Of a DNA stretch of 32,877 bases, positions 7,616 through 16,151 are shown one piece after another. The notes under the pieces are model-generated. The model did not search any database. It was not told where the DNA came from and worked only from the letters and a program-made list of their open reading frames with translations. Source of the DNA: JAFAVZ01 sp036009105 (GTDB taxonomy: Bacteria > Acidobacteriota > Thermoanaerobaculia > Gp7-AA8); the NCBI GenBank assembly GCA_036009105.1, contig DASYMJ010000205.1, forward strand, positions 1 to 32,877, in the 5' to 3' direction. The first letter of the stretch is position 1, and each line of letters begins with the position of its first letter. The position numbers and the translations under genes were made by a program.

Positions 7616-9007
7616 ATGCCGTTTTCCGCCCTTCGCCGCGAGCTCCGGGAGCTCTTCCGCCTGGCCCTGCCGCTCTCCGCGGCGGGCGCCGGCACGCAGC
7701 TGATGGCGCTCGTCGACATCGCCGTCATCGGCCGCCTTGGCGCGCGCGAGCTGGGCGGCTCGGGCCTGGCCACCGCCATCTTCTTCTCCATCACCGTCCT
7801 CGGCATGGGCATCTCCCTCGGCGTCGACCCGATGATCGCCCAGGCGGTCGGCGCCGGCGACCGGGTGCGGGCCCGCCACGTGATGTGGCAGGGCATCTGG
7901 CTGTCCCTGATCGTCGCCGCCGTGCTGACCATCCCCCTGCTGTTCGCCCCGACCCTGCTGGAGCTCTTCGGCATCGCGCCGGACCTGGTCGCGCCGGCGC
8001 GGAGCTTCCTCCACGTGCGGACGTTCAGCCTCGCGCCGTTCCTCATCTTCCTGATCCTGCGCGCCTATCTGCAGGCGCACGGCGTCACCCGGCCCATGCT
8101 CCTCGCGGTCATCATCTGCAACGTCATCAACCTGGCGGGCGACGTCGTCTTCGTCTTCGGCGGCGGCGGGCTCCCGGCGTGGTGCGGACCGCTGCGGCGC
8201 ATCCCGGCCCTCGGCGTGGCCGGCGCCGCGCTGGCCACGGTGATCGCGACCGTGATCGAGGTGGCGATCGTCGCCTTCGCCATCTGGCGCCTCCCCCTGC
8301 CGCCGCATGACGCCGGCCCGCTGCACCGCTGGACACCGCACGAGATCCTCGGCGCGCTCCGCATCGGCCTGCCGGTCGGATTGCAGATGGGCGCGGAGAT
8401 CGGCATCTTCGCCCTGGTCGGCCTGCTCGCCGGACGGATCGGCACGCTGCCGCTGGCCGCGCACCAGCTCGTGCTCAGCCTGGCCTCGTTCACCTACACG
8501 ATCTCCGTCGGCGTCGCCACGGCCGGCTCGGTGCGCGTGGCGCGGGCGATCGGCGCGCGCGACGCCGCCGCGACGCGCCTGGCCGGCCACGCCGCGCTCG
8601 TCGGCGGCATCGGCGTGATGACCGTCGCCGCTCTGGCTTTCGCCTTCTTCCCCCGCCCCCTGGCCCGCCTGGTCAGCGATCAGGAGGACGTGATCGCGAC
8701 GGCCATCCCGCTCTTTCTGGTGGCCGCCGTGTTCCAGCTCTCGGACGGCGTGCAGGCGGTCGGCTCCGGCGCCCTCCGCGGCGCCGCCGACACCCGCTTC
8801 GCCTTCCTGGCCAACGTCACCGGCTACTGGATTATCGGCCTCCCCGTCGCCCTCCTGCTCGGCGTCTCCCTGCACATGGGCGTGGTCGGGCTGTGGTGGG
8901 GCCTCTGCGCGGGCCTCACTGTTGTGGCGGTGCTGCTGTTCCTGCGGTTCGAGCGGCTGTCGCGGAGCGAGATCGCGCCGATCCGAGGTGCCGGTACAAT
9001 TCACTGA
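7616..9007 (+). CDS. MATE-family multidrug/cation antiporter
   Basis: 463 residues with about twelve membrane helices in two related halves, the MatE architecture. These antiporters export cationic drugs or metabolites using Na+ or H+ gradients. Seen: the N-terminal LALPLSAAGAGTQLMALVDIAVIGRLGARELGG, matching the first MatE repeat (P....L......D....G.LG...LA), and the second repeat around IGLPVGLQMGAEIGIFALVGLLAGRIGTLPLAAHQ. The length is normal. It starts right after a -10-like box. The stop shares one base with the ATG of the next small gene (TGATG), and an internal TACAAT near the 3' end could promote the downstream cassette separately. Confidence 0.92.
   Translation: MPFSALRRELRELFRLALPLSAAGAGTQLMALVDIAVIGRLGARELGGSGLATAIFFSITVLGMGISLGVDPMIAQAVGAGDRVRARHVMWQGIWLSLIVAAVLTIPLLFAPTLLELFGIAPDLVAPARSFLHVRTFSLAPFLIFLILRAYLQAHGVTRPMLLAVIICNVINLAGDVVFVFGGGGLPAWCGPLRRIPALGVAGAALATVIATVIEVAIVAFAIWRLPLPPHDAGPLHRWTPHEILGALRIGLPVGLQMGAEIGIFALVGLLAGRIGTLPLAAHQLVLSLASFTYTISVGVATAGSVRVARAIGARDAAATRLAGHAALVGGIGVMTVAALAFAFFPRPLARLVSDQEDVIATAIPLFLVAAVFQLSDGVQAVGSGALRGAADTRFAFLANVTGYWIIGLPVALLLGVSLHMGVVGLWWGLCAGLTVVAVLLFLRFERLSRSEIAPIRGAGTIH
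8995..9000 (+). promoter_or_regulatory. Putative -10 box (TACAAT) for the small two-gene cassette
   Basis: TACAAT lies within the last codons of the MATE gene, 6 nt before ATG 9007. Its position suggests independent transcription of the two following genes. Confidence 0.4.
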
Positions 9008-9480
9008 TGGGTAAGCCGCGGTCGCAAACAACATTTCGAGACGAGCGAGGCACCGCCACCGAGCTCTCCGGCGGAGCTCGCACCGTCATCGCGCACGGCG
9101 CGACACCGGAAGAATCACAGCAGCGCGCGATCAGGCTATGGGACGCGCGCGATCGGCAGCTTGCGGAAGTTGCCACACATGGCGTCGACGAAGGGCTGCG
9201 GGTCGCGTTCGAGGAACTCGTCGCAACCTGGTTCTCTGCCACTGCTCATCTATCGTCTCCAATCAAGGTGATCGAGCATCAGGCATATCGCCAGATCATC
9301 GGTCTTGGACCGGCCGCCCTGCCGCTCATCCTGGAGGACCTGGCTGAGAACCGCCGGTTCTGGTTTCCCGCATTGCAGGCGATCACAGGTGAAAATCCGA
9401 TCAGCGACGCCGCCGCCGGAGATGTCGACTTGATGGCGAACGCGTGGATCGAGTGGGGCCGCGCGAATCATCTGATCTGA
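9007..9480 (+). CDS. Unknown protein, HEAT-like C-terminal segment
   Basis: 157 residues, soluble, no signal peptide. I do not recognise a named family with certainty. The N-terminal third is polar; the middle contains ARDRQLAEVATHGVDEGLRVAFEELVATWFSAT. The segment YRQIIGLGPAALPLILEDLAE followed by FWFPALQAITGENPI resembles one HEAT-like helical hairpin. The start is ATG 9007, overlapping the MATE stop by one base. Its own stop overlaps the next ATG in the same way (TGATG), so the pair is probably co-translated. Codon use looks less GC-rich at third positions than in the flanking genes, consistent with acquisition as a cassette. Confidence 0.75.
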   Translation: MGKPRSQTTFRDERGTATELSGGARTVIAHGATPEESQQRAIRLWDARDRQLAEVATHGVDEGLRVAFEELVATWFSATAHLSSPIKVIEHQAYRQIIGLGPAALPLILEDLAENRRFWFPALQAITGENPISDAAAGDVDLMANAWIEWGRANHLI

Positions 9481-9911
9481 TGGATCTCACACAGGTTTTT
9501 CCAAGGCTCCGCCGGGAACAATTCGAGATCACCAGTCCCAAAGATCCGCGCTACAACTGCGTCGCGTGGGCGGCTGGCGACGTGAAACGGTGGTGGTGGC
9601 CCGGAGAGGCGCCGTTCTCCTATTGGCCGGAGGGCATTCCGCGCGAGGAGTCGGTTGCGACCTTCATCGCAGGCTTCTCGTCCCTCGGATATGAGCTCGC
9701 GGCCTCAGGAGATCTCGAGCCGGCACTCGAAAAAGTTGCCATCTTCGCTTCCGCTGACGGAGTGCCCACCCATATGGCCCGTCAACTTCCGGATGGCTCT
9801 TGGACGAGCAAACTCGGAATGCTCGACGACATCACTCACATCGACGTGCACTGCGTGGGCGGAAGCGACTACGGTGAAGTCGTTGTGTTCCTGCACCGCC
9901 CCGATCAGTAG
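9480..9911 (+). CDS. Unknown protein, possible papain/NlpC-like cysteine-peptidase fold
   Basis: 143 residues, soluble. It resembles the uncharacterised DUF7689-type family (from memory, not searched). Seen: YNCVAWAAGD near residue 27, a Trp-rich stretch RWWWPGEAPFSYWPEG, THMARQLPDGSW with His98, then SKLG and DDITHID with His120. A Cys in the form NCxAWA followed later by His next to small residues is the order of a Cys-His dyad in papain-like folds, so peptidase or amidase activity is conceivable but unproven. It is the second gene of a tight pair. Its 3' end overlaps ctaF, on the other strand, by 7 bp. Confidence 0.75.
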   Translation: MDLTQVFPRLRREQFEITSPKDPRYNCVAWAAGDVKRWWWPGEAPFSYWPEGIPREESVATFIAGFSSLGYELAASGDLEPALEKVAIFASADGVPTHMARQLPDGSWTSKLGMLDDITHIDVHCVGGSDYGEVVVFLHRPDQ

Positions 9912-10225
9912 ATCAACCACGGCCGCGTGAGGTAGTCCGCGAAGGTGAGGATGAACAGCAGCCCGAGCCAGAACACCGAGGCGATGATCACGGCCCAGGT
10001 CAGGCGCGAGCTGTGGATCACGTGCATGAAGAAGAGCACCACCAGCACGGCCTTCAGCGAGGCGATGGCCATGGCGATGGGCGTGTTCCAGACGCCGAGG
10101 TCGACTTGCGAGGCGAGGACGGTGAGGAGAGTCAGGCCGAGGAGGGCGCCGAAGATGAGGAGGTACATGCCGAAGCCCATCTTCGTGTGGGTGTCGGGGG
10201 CGTGGCCCTGGCGGTGTTCGGTCAT
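9905..10225 (-). CDS. ctaF: Cytochrome c oxidase subunit IV (prokaryotic type)
   Basis: 106 residues with a short His-containing N-terminus and three membrane helices (GMYLLIFGALLGLTLLTVLAS; IAMAIASLKAVLVVLFFMHVIHS; TWAVIIASVFWLGLLFILTFADY), the pattern of the COX4_pro family. It is a small structural subunit of the caa3 oxygen reductase in the inner membrane. ATG 10225 shares a base with the stop of ctaE (TGATG). It is the last gene of the ACIII-caa3 operon. The stop lies within the 3' end of the convergent gene 9480-9911, and no terminator hairpin is apparent. Confidence 0.9.
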   Translation of the reverse strand: MTEHRQGHAPDTHTKMGFGMYLLIFGALLGLTLLTVLASQVDLGVWNTPIAMAIASLKAVLVVLFFMHVIHSSRLTWAVIIASVFWLGLLFILTFADYLTRPWLIY

Positions 10226-10917
10226 CAGTGACCTCCCGGCTGGTGGATGAGGTACAGCAGCGGGAAGAGGAAGATCCAGACGATGTCGACGAAGTGCCAG
10301 TAGAGGCCCATCACCTCCACCGGCCCGTAGTACTCCGGCCCGAAGTGGCCCTTCCAGGCGCGCAGGGTCAGCCAGATGAGCAGACCCGCGCCGATGATCA
10401 TGTGCAGCGCGTGCAGGCCGGTCATGCCGAAGTAGAAGGTCATGAACAGCTGCACCTGCGGCGCGTGCGGCCCGGTATACGTGAAGTGCACGCCCGGCAG
10501 CAGCCCCTCGGTGTAGTGCGCGTGGTACTCGTACGCCTTCACGCCCAGAAAGACCGTGCCGAGGATGAGGGTCAGGATGAGCATCACGACCGTCTTGATC
10601 CGCCGGCCGAGCTGCGCGTAGTAGACGGCCAGGGCCATGGTCAGCGAGCTGCCCAGGAGGACCGCGGTGTTGGCCGTGCCGACCGGAATGTTCTGGTGGT
10701 GCGCGCCCGCGGCCCAGCCGGCGGGATACATCACGCGGTAGATGGTGTACGCGGCGAGCACGCCGCCGAAGAAGAGGATCTCCGTGGCCAGGAACATCCA
10801 CATGCCGAGGATGGAGGCCTCGTGCTGCTGGGCCAGGTCCTCGAAGTGATGCTGGAGGAACGGGTGGTGCGGATGGTGATCCTCCGCATGCTCCGCGGGC
10901 ATGACGAGGTCAGACAT
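10225..10917 (-). CDS. ctaE: Cytochrome c oxidase subunit III
   Basis: 230 residues. Subunit III stabilises the heme-copper core and has no metal. Seen: a His-rich N-terminus (HAEDHHPHHPFLQHHFED), then GMWMFLATEILFFGGVLAAYTIYR, the classic first helix of the family. Further helices include the AVLLGSSLTMALAVYYAQLG segment and the GMTGLHALHMIIGAGLLIWL motif with conserved G-HxxHxxxG spacing. The C-terminal helix WHFVDIVWIFLFPLLYL is also diagnostic. MSDLVMPAEH at 10917 was chosen as the start because it overlaps the end of ctaD by 8 bp; the longer frame to 10965 reads through ctaD coding sequence. Confidence 0.94.
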   Translation of the reverse strand: MSDLVMPAEHAEDHHPHHPFLQHHFEDLAQQHEASILGMWMFLATEILFFGGVLAAYTIYRVMYPAGWAAGAHHQNIPVGTANTAVLLGSSLTMALAVYYAQLGRRIKTVVMLILTLILGTVFLGVKAYEYHAHYTEGLLPGVHFTYTGPHAPQVQLFMTFYFGMTGLHALHMIIGAGLLIWLTLRAWKGHFGPEYYGPVEVMGLYWHFVDIVWIFLFPLLYLIHQPGGH

Positions 10918-12565
10918 TCTGGGTCTCCCCCATGGCCCGGAGGAAGGCCGGGTAGTCGTAGGCATCCCAGGTCACGACCGGCGTCTCATGGAAGTTCTCC
11001 TTCGGTGGCGGTGAAGTGGTCGCCCACTCCAGGCCGACGGCGCCCCACGGGTTCGGACCGGCCTTGCGTCCGAAGCGGAGGGACCAGAGGAGGTACACCA
11101 TCGGCAGCAGGTACCCGAAGGCGAGGATCGTGGCGCCGGCCGTGGAGAGCACGTTCAGCACCTGGAACTCCGGCGCATAGGCGTGATAGCGGCGAGGCAT
11201 GCCGACGTAGCCGAGGATGAACTGCGGGAAGAAGGTCAGGTTGAAGCCGACGAAGACCAGCAGCGCGGAGAGGCGGGCCCACCATTCGGGATACATCCGG
11301 CCGGTGATCTTCGGCCACCAGTAGTGCACGCCGGCCAGGTACGCCATGACCGTGCCGCCGACCATGATGTAGTGGAAGTGGGCCACGACGAAGTAGCTGT
11401 CGTGCACGTGCACGTCGATGCCGAGCGCGCCGAGGAAGAGGCCGGTCACGCCGCCGATGGTGAAGAGGCCGATGAAGCCGAGCACGTACAGCATCGGCGT
11501 CTGCCAGGAGACCGAGGCCTTGTACATGGTGGCCGTCCAGTTGAAGACCTTGATGGCGGACGGCACCGCCACGAGCATGCTGAGGAACGAGAACATCATC
11601 GCCGAGTAGACGGAGATGCCGGCCACGAAGAGGTGGTGGGCCCACACCGCGAAGCCGAGGAAGGCGATGGCCAGGGAGGAGAAGGCGACGAATGGATAGC
11701 CGAAGATCTTCTTGCGGGTGAACGCGGCCACGCACTCGGAGATCACGGCCATGGCCGGCAGGATCATGATGTAGACCGCCGGGTGGGAGTAGAACCAGAA
11801 GAGGTGCTGGTAGAGCACCGGATCGCCGCCCAGGGCGGGGTCGAAGATGCCGACGCCGAGCACGCGCTCGATCATCAGCAGCACGAGGGTGATGGCCAGC
11901 ACCGGCGTAGCGAGCAGCATCACGACGCTGGTGGCATACATCGACCAGATGAAGAGCGGCAGGCGGAACCAGGTCAGTCCCGGCGCACGCATGCGGTGGA
12001 TGGTGACGACGAAGTTCAAGCCGGTGAGGATGGAGGAGAAGCCGGTGATGAACGCGCCCATCGTCGTGGCGAAGACGTGCGTGTTGGAAAACTGGGTGGA
12101 GAACGGCGTGTAGAACGTCCAGCCGGTGTCGACGCCGCCGGTGATGATCACGTACAGGCCGAAGATCGCGCCGACCATGTAGATGTACCAGCTGAGCAGG
12201 TTGATCTTCGGAAAGGCGAGGTCCTTCGCCCCCAGCATGATGGGCAGGATGAAGTTGCCCAGGATGGCCGGGATGGCGGGGATGAGGAAGAAGAAGACCA
12301 TCACCACGCCGTGCAGGGTGAAGAACTTGTTGTACGTGTCCGAGGTCAGCAAATCCCCCTCGGGCGTGAGGAGCTCGAGGCGGAGCATGAAGGCGAAGAA
12401 GCCGCCGATGAAGAACATCAGCGACACGGAGATCATGTAGAGGATGGCGATGCGCTTGTGGTCCCTGGTGAGGAGCCAGGAAAAGATCCCGTAGTCCTCA
12501 TTGAGGTAGTTGCGCGTTTTGGCCGGCTCGATCCAGCGCAGGTCGTGCAGAGTCGTCGATGTCAT
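10910..12565 (-). CDS. ctaD: Cytochrome c oxidase subunit I, A2-type heme-copper oxygen reductase
   Basis: 551 residues, about twelve helices. This is the catalytic core that reduces O2 to water and pumps protons. Ligands seen: His85 and His398 for the low-spin heme, His261, 310 and 311 for CuB, His396 for the high-spin heme, and the K-channel Lys339. The helix VI motif reads WFYSHPAVYI. The Glu of the A1 type (HPEVY) is absent and Tyr-Ser precedes the His, which defines the A2 type known from Rhodothermus and Thermus caa3 enzymes. ATG 12565 overlaps the ctaC stop by 4 bp (ATGA). The subunit sits downstream of SCO1, which would load copper. Confidence 0.97.
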   Translation of the reverse strand: MTSTTLHDLRWIEPAKTRNYLNEDYGIFSWLLTRDHKRIAILYMISVSLMFFIGGFFAFMLRLELLTPEGDLLTSDTYNKFFTLHGVVMVFFFLIPAIPAILGNFILPIMLGAKDLAFPKINLLSWYIYMVGAIFGLYVIITGGVDTGWTFYTPFSTQFSNTHVFATTMGAFITGFSSILTGLNFVVTIHRMRAPGLTWFRLPLFIWSMYATSVVMLLATPVLAITLVLLMIERVLGVGIFDPALGGDPVLYQHLFWFYSHPAVYIMILPAMAVISECVAAFTRKKIFGYPFVAFSSLAIAFLGFAVWAHHLFVAGISVYSAMMFSFLSMLVAVPSAIKVFNWTATMYKASVSWQTPMLYVLGFIGLFTIGGVTGLFLGALGIDVHVHDSYFVVAHFHYIMVGGTVMAYLAGVHYWWPKITGRMYPEWWARLSALLVFVGFNLTFFPQFILGYVGMPRRYHAYAPEFQVLNVLSTAGATILAFGYLLPMVYLLWSLRFGRKAGPNPWGAVGLEWATTSPPPKENFHETPVVTWDAYDYPAFLRAMGETQNV

Positions 12566-13623
12566 GGATGTTGTCCGTTCTGCGTCGTGGTCGTGGTTGC
12601 TGCGCCCGGCGGCTGTGCCCCCGGGTTATTGGGCGAGCCGGCGTTCGTCACGAACGAGCGCGGCGACTCGACGGCCGGCGTGGTCGGCGCGGTCGTCACG
12701 CCGAGCGATTTCACGTAGGCCAGCAGCTTGAGCAGGTCATCCTCGCTCACCTGGCCCTGGAAGGTCGGCATCACCGGCGCGAAACCCTGGACCACCTTCG
12801 CCTGCGGGTTGAGGATCGACTCGCGGATGTAGTTGTCGTCGGCGAGGACCGAGGTGTTGTCCGCCAGCAGCACCGTCTTGCCGTACACGCCGGCCAGCAC
12901 CGGCCCGCGGCCGGTCGCATCGTTGGTGTGGCAGGTGTTGCACGCGTATTTCTGGAAGAGCTTCTCCCCCTGGGAGGAGAGCGAGCCTTCCGAGCCGCCA
13001 GCCAGCCAGCGCTGGTACTCGGTCGGCTCCAGCACCTCCACCCAGCCGATCATCCCGGAGTGGAGCGTGCCGCAGTATTCGGCGCAGAAGATGTGATAGC
13101 GGCCGGGCTTGGTGGCCTGGAACCACATGGTGCGGTAGCGGCTGGGAAGCACGTCCGCCTTGACCCGGAAAGCGGGGAACCAGAGGCTGTGGATCACATC
13201 CTCGGAGGCCATGGTGATGCGGATGGGGCGATTGACCGGCACGTGCAGCGTGTTGATCTCGCGCTGGCCGCCGGGATGCTGGAACTTCCACATCCACTGC
13301 CGGCCGGTGGCGTAGATGTCGAGCGCGTCGTCCGGCACGCGATTGATGTGGAAGAAGACGAACGCGCCTGCGACGAAGATGCCGATGAAGATGATGGTGG
13401 GGATGATGGTCCAGGCCATCTCCAGCGCCTTCGGGGCCTCCTCTTCCTGGGCCAGCTCGTTCTCCGGACGGCGCCGGTACTTGATGGCGAAGAAGAAGAT
13501 GACCAGCCAGATCAGGAGCGACACCGCGCCGCAGAGCACGACGAGGCCGAGAAAGAGCGCATCGACGTCGCGCGCGACGGTCGAGGCCTGCTCGGGAAAC
13601 AGCGGAAAGTCGGAAAGCATCAT
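12562..13623 (-). CDS. ctaC: Cytochrome c oxidase subunit II with fused cytochrome c domain (caa3)
   Basis: 353 residues. Two N-terminal membrane helices anchor a periplasmic cupredoxin domain. CuA ligands are visible as His145, then CAEYCGTLHSGM (Cys180, Cys184, His188, Met191). A C-terminal mono-heme cytochrome c domain follows, with CNTCH at about 228-232 and a likely Met ligand in VMPTF near residue 288. The fused cytochrome makes this a caa3-type oxidase that can accept electrons directly from the monoheme subunit of ACIII. A linker of Pro, Ala and Thr ends the protein. ATG 13623 overlaps the SCO1 stop by 4 bp. Confidence 0.96.
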   Translation of the reverse strand: MMLSDFPLFPEQASTVARDVDALFLGLVVLCGAVSLLIWLVIFFFAIKYRRRPENELAQEEEAPKALEMAWTIIPTIIFIGIFVAGAFVFFHINRVPDDALDIYATGRQWMWKFQHPGGQREINTLHVPVNRPIRITMASEDVIHSLWFPAFRVKADVLPSRYRTMWFQATKPGRYHIFCAEYCGTLHSGMIGWVEVLEPTEYQRWLAGGSEGSLSSQGEKLFQKYACNTCHTNDATGRGPVLAGVYGKTVLLADNTSVLADDNYIRESILNPQAKVVQGFAPVMPTFQGQVSEDDLLKLLAYVKSLGVTTAPTTPAVESPRSFVTNAGSPNNPGAQPPGAATTTTTQNGQHP

Positions 13624-14417
13624 CGGTTGTCGGTCTTCGGCTTTCTGTCGGTGCGGACCATGAAGACGATGAACCCGGCCAGGGCGAACAGGGTGGTGAC
13701 GCTGCCCGCGCGCACGAATGTCATCGCACTCCGGCTGTACTTCCCGATGGCCGGATCGTAGTGATAGCAGAGAAGGAGCAGCTGCTCCGCCGTCCCGCCG
13801 ATCTTCCCCTCCGAGGCCTCGGCGATGGCCAGGCGCAGGTCGCGCGGCTTGTACTCGAAGCCGTAGAGGTAGCGGGAGACCACGCCGTTCGGCGTCACGA
13901 TGAGGATGCCGGCCGCGTGCGCGAACTGGTCGCTCTGCGGGTCGTAGGAGAACTCGAAGCCGGCCGCATCGGTCATGTGCTTGATGGCGGTCTCGTTCGC
14001 GGTGAGGAAGTGCCAGCCGCCGGCCGTGCTGAGGCGGCCGTAGTGGCGGACGTATTCATCTTTCTTCATCGCTGCCGTCTTCGGCATGTCCCGCGGGTCG
14101 ATGCTGATGGTGACCACGTCGTACTCCTTGCCAACGTCCCAGCGCAGTTCGGTGAGCGAGCGCACCAGGCCGTCGCCGACGATGGAGCAGAGCATCGGGC
14201 AGCGGTAGTACATGAACTGGAGCAGGACCGGGCGGCCGTGGCCGAAGTAGTCACCCAGGCGATGCACGCCGCCGTTCTCGTCCCGCACAAACGTGTCGAG
14301 GGGGAGCTGCGAGCCGAGCTTCTGCTGCAGGGCGGCGCGGCCGGGGAGCTTGGGCGGAGTGGCGGCGTTCTGGGCGAGCAGGGGGAAGGCGATGAACAGG
14401 GCGAGGAGCGTTCTCAT
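13620..14417 (-). CDS. SCO1/SenC copper chaperone with C-terminal membrane anchor
   Basis: 265 residues. SCO proteins deliver copper to the CuA site of subunit II. Seen: an N-terminal signal peptide (RTLLALFIAFPLLAQ), the thioredoxin-like fold with the Cu-binding CPMLC (Cys73, Cys77), and His167 in FAHAAGI. The extra C-terminal membrane helix (SVTTLFALAGFIVFMV, about residues 240-258) is unlike the N-terminally anchored mitochondrial type but common next to ACIII-oxidase operons. ATGA overlaps join it to both neighbours. The last ten codons (TDRKPKTDNR) are made of a degenerate 7-bp repeat, so the tail may derive from a repeat insertion. Confidence 0.93.
   Translation of the reverse strand: MRTLLALFIAFPLLAQNAATPPKLPGRAALQQKLGSQLPLDTFVRDENGGVHRLGDYFGHGRPVLLQFMYYRCPMLCSIVGDGLVRSLTELRWDVGKEYDVVTISIDPRDMPKTAAMKKDEYVRHYGRLSTAGGWHFLTANETAIKHMTDAAGFEFSYDPQSDQFAHAAGILIVTPNGVVSRYLYGFEYKPRDLRLAIAEASEGKIGGTAEQLLLLCYHYDPAIGKYSRSAMTFVRAGSVTTLFALAGFIVFMVRTDRKPKTDNR
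13622..13653. repeat. Degenerate heptamer run at the SCO1-ctaC junction
   Basis: On the plus strand TCGGTTG, TCGGTCT and TCGGCTT follow each other with period seven, then a weaker TCTGTCG. It covers the last SCO1 codons up to the ctaC start. It is less regular than the other arrays and could be chance. Confidence 0.4.
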
Positions 14418-14947
14418 GGCCTCACCCCATCAGCGCCCGCAGTGTTCTGCTGAGGCGCGGGGGCCAACGGCTGCGCCATTTCCGTCGCCGGCGCGTGGAA
14501 GACGCCCCGCTGCAGCGCGAGCTCCTTTGCCTGCTCGATGGGGATGTGCACGACCTGTTTCTGCGGATCGACCCAGCCGTAGTGGTGCAGGATCCCTTCC
14601 TCGCGGGCGCGCATGGCGGCCAGATCGGTGACCGGCGTGTTCGTGTACGGCGTGTTGAACGTCTCCGGCCCCGTCTTGCGGGGGAAGGGCTGGAGGCGCG
14701 GCTCGGCCGGCACGCTGGCGTCGAGCGGGCGGGCGATCGCCGTCAGCGGCTGCGCCTCCCGGCTCTGCTTCCGCTCGTACGCGGCCAGGCCCTTGAAGAT
14801 GCCCCACACCAGCAGATGGATGACCAGCCCGAGGACGACCACGACGATGCCGAACCACAGCAACGCCTTCATGGGGACGTCCGTCTCCTCGTGATGCGTT
14901 TCGCGGTTGACGAGCGCGTCGTCTTCGAAATGAAGGTGCTCAGGCAT
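14414..14947 (-). CDS. Small membrane-anchored protein of the ACIII-oxidase operon
   Basis: 177 residues. A polar N-terminus (about 25 residues) precedes one strong membrane helix, LLWFGIVVVVLGLVIHLLVWGIF, and a periplasmic Pro/Ala-rich domain. The domain carries a readable block PRLQPFPRKTG...MRAREEGILHHYGWVDPQKQVVHIPIEQAKELA. No heme or metal motif is present. Comparable single-helix proteins occur between the act genes and SCO1 in other ACIII operons, where they are annotated as hypothetical or as an ActG-like subunit. I infer an accessory or assembly subunit. It overlaps actF by 8 bp and SCO1 by 4 bp, so it belongs firmly to the operon. Confidence 0.82.
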   Translation of the reverse strand: MPEHLHFEDDALVNRETHHEETDVPMKALLWFGIVVVVLGLVIHLLVWGIFKGLAAYERKQSREAQPLTAIARPLDASVPAEPRLQPFPRKTGPETFNTPYTNTPVTDLAAMRAREEGILHHYGWVDPQKQVVHIPIEQAKELALQRGVFHAPATEMAQPLAPAPQQNTAGADGVRP

Positions 14948-16151
14948 GTTCGATCTTCAGAGCCCCCTCTCGAATCGCTTCTTCGACCCACGTCTCGTGG
15001 ATCGGGATGATCGTCTGTCCCTTCAGCTGGCCGATGAAGAAGTAGAGCCACACCCCGCCGATGCCGACCAGCGAGGTGAGCGAAATCCACGAGTAGTAGA
15101 AGTGCTCGCCGTAGTGCGCCGGCGCCACCAGCCAGTAGATGTGCACGTAGCGCATCACCAGGATGATCACCGTGACGATGGCGATCGTCTGCGGGCGGTC
15201 CTTGATGGCCCGCATCAACAGCATGAAGAAGGGCAGGAAGAAGTGGAAGAGGACCAGGCAGATGGCGATGAAGCCCCACGCGCCATGTTGCCGGATGAGG
15301 TAGTACGGGACCTCTTCCTTCAGGTTGGCGTACCAGATGAGGAGGTACTGCGAGAAGGCGGTGTAGGCCCACAGCATGGTGAAGGCGAGCATCAGGTTGC
15401 CCAGGTCGCGCAGGTGCGAGGGGCGGAGGATGCCGCGCATGGCCGGCGTGTCGGCCAGCCGGGTCAGGAAGAACGTCACGAAGGCGAACGCGGAGAGGCC
15501 GCAGCTGACGACGAACGTGATGCCGTACATGGAGGAGAACCACTTCGGCTCCAGGCTCATGGCCCAGTCGATGGAAGCGAAGGTGGCGGTCAGCACGAAC
15601 ATGAGCAACCCGGAGGCGGCCCACTTGCGGCGGGAGAGCTCGGTGTACGGCGAGCGGTCCTCGTAGAAGCGGAGGGAGAGCACGCGCACGCGCCAGGCCC
15701 ACAGGATCCAGAGCACGAAGTAGAGCACCGTGCGGCCGACCCAGAAGGGGAAGTTGAGGTAATGCACCTTCTGGCTGAGCACCGGGTCATGCGCCATCAG
15801 GTCCTGGTTCGACCAGGGGTAGATGTGGGAGAGGCCGGCGATGATGGGGAGGAAAAGGACGGCCATCACGATCAGCGTGCGCGCGGCGGCGCCCAGGGGG
15901 CGGCGGATCATGAGGCCCCACTCGCCGCCCGTGACGTACTGCAGCATCAGCACGCCGAGCGAGCCGGCGGCGATCTCGAACCAGAAGAGGTAGCCGGGGA
16001 GATAGGCCTTGTACGCCTGGTCGGCGTCGAGAACCCAGCCGACCGCGGTCAAGGCGATGCCGACCACGCCGGCGATGAGCGCCCACTTCTGCCAGCGGCC
16101 GATGCCGGTGGTCTCGCGGGAAGGGCCGGTCGGGCGCGGATCGGCGGTCAA
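14940..16151 (-). CDS. actF: Alternative Complex III subunit ActF (second NrfD-like quinol subunit)
   Basis: 403 residues with about ten membrane helices. Homologous to ActC, it forms the second large membrane subunit of the quinol:cytochrome c oxidoreductase. Recognisable stretches include GVLMLQYVTGGEWGLMIRRP, FASIDWAMSLEPKWFSSMYG, and FTMLWAYTAFSQYLLIWYAN, all typical of the family. The start is TTG at 16151: GGAGG lies 6 nt before it and the codon overlaps the actE stop (TTGA). The frame upstream is open but antisense-like and unsupported. The C-terminus overlaps the next gene by 8 bp. Confidence 0.93.
   Translation of the reverse strand: MTADPRPTGPSRETTGIGRWQKWALIAGVVGIALTAVGWVLDADQAYKAYLPGYLFWFEIAAGSLGVLMLQYVTGGEWGLMIRRPLGAAARTLIVMAVLFLPIIAGLSHIYPWSNQDLMAHDPVLSQKVHYLNFPFWVGRTVLYFVLWILWAWRVRVLSLRFYEDRSPYTELSRRKWAASGLLMFVLTATFASIDWAMSLEPKWFSSMYGITFVVSCGLSAFAFVTFFLTRLADTPAMRGILRPSHLRDLGNLMLAFTMLWAYTAFSQYLLIWYANLKEEVPYYLIRQHGAWGFIAICLVLFHFFLPFFMLLMRAIKDRPQTIAIVTVIILVMRYVHIYWLVAPAHYGEHFYYSWISLTSLVGIGGVWLYFFIGQLKGQTIIPIHETWVEEAIREGALKIEHA

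Noticed and set aside
11183..12718. 511-residue open frame antisense to ctaD
   Set aside because: Shadow of subunit I; composition dominated by E, D, H, R and G without any motif.
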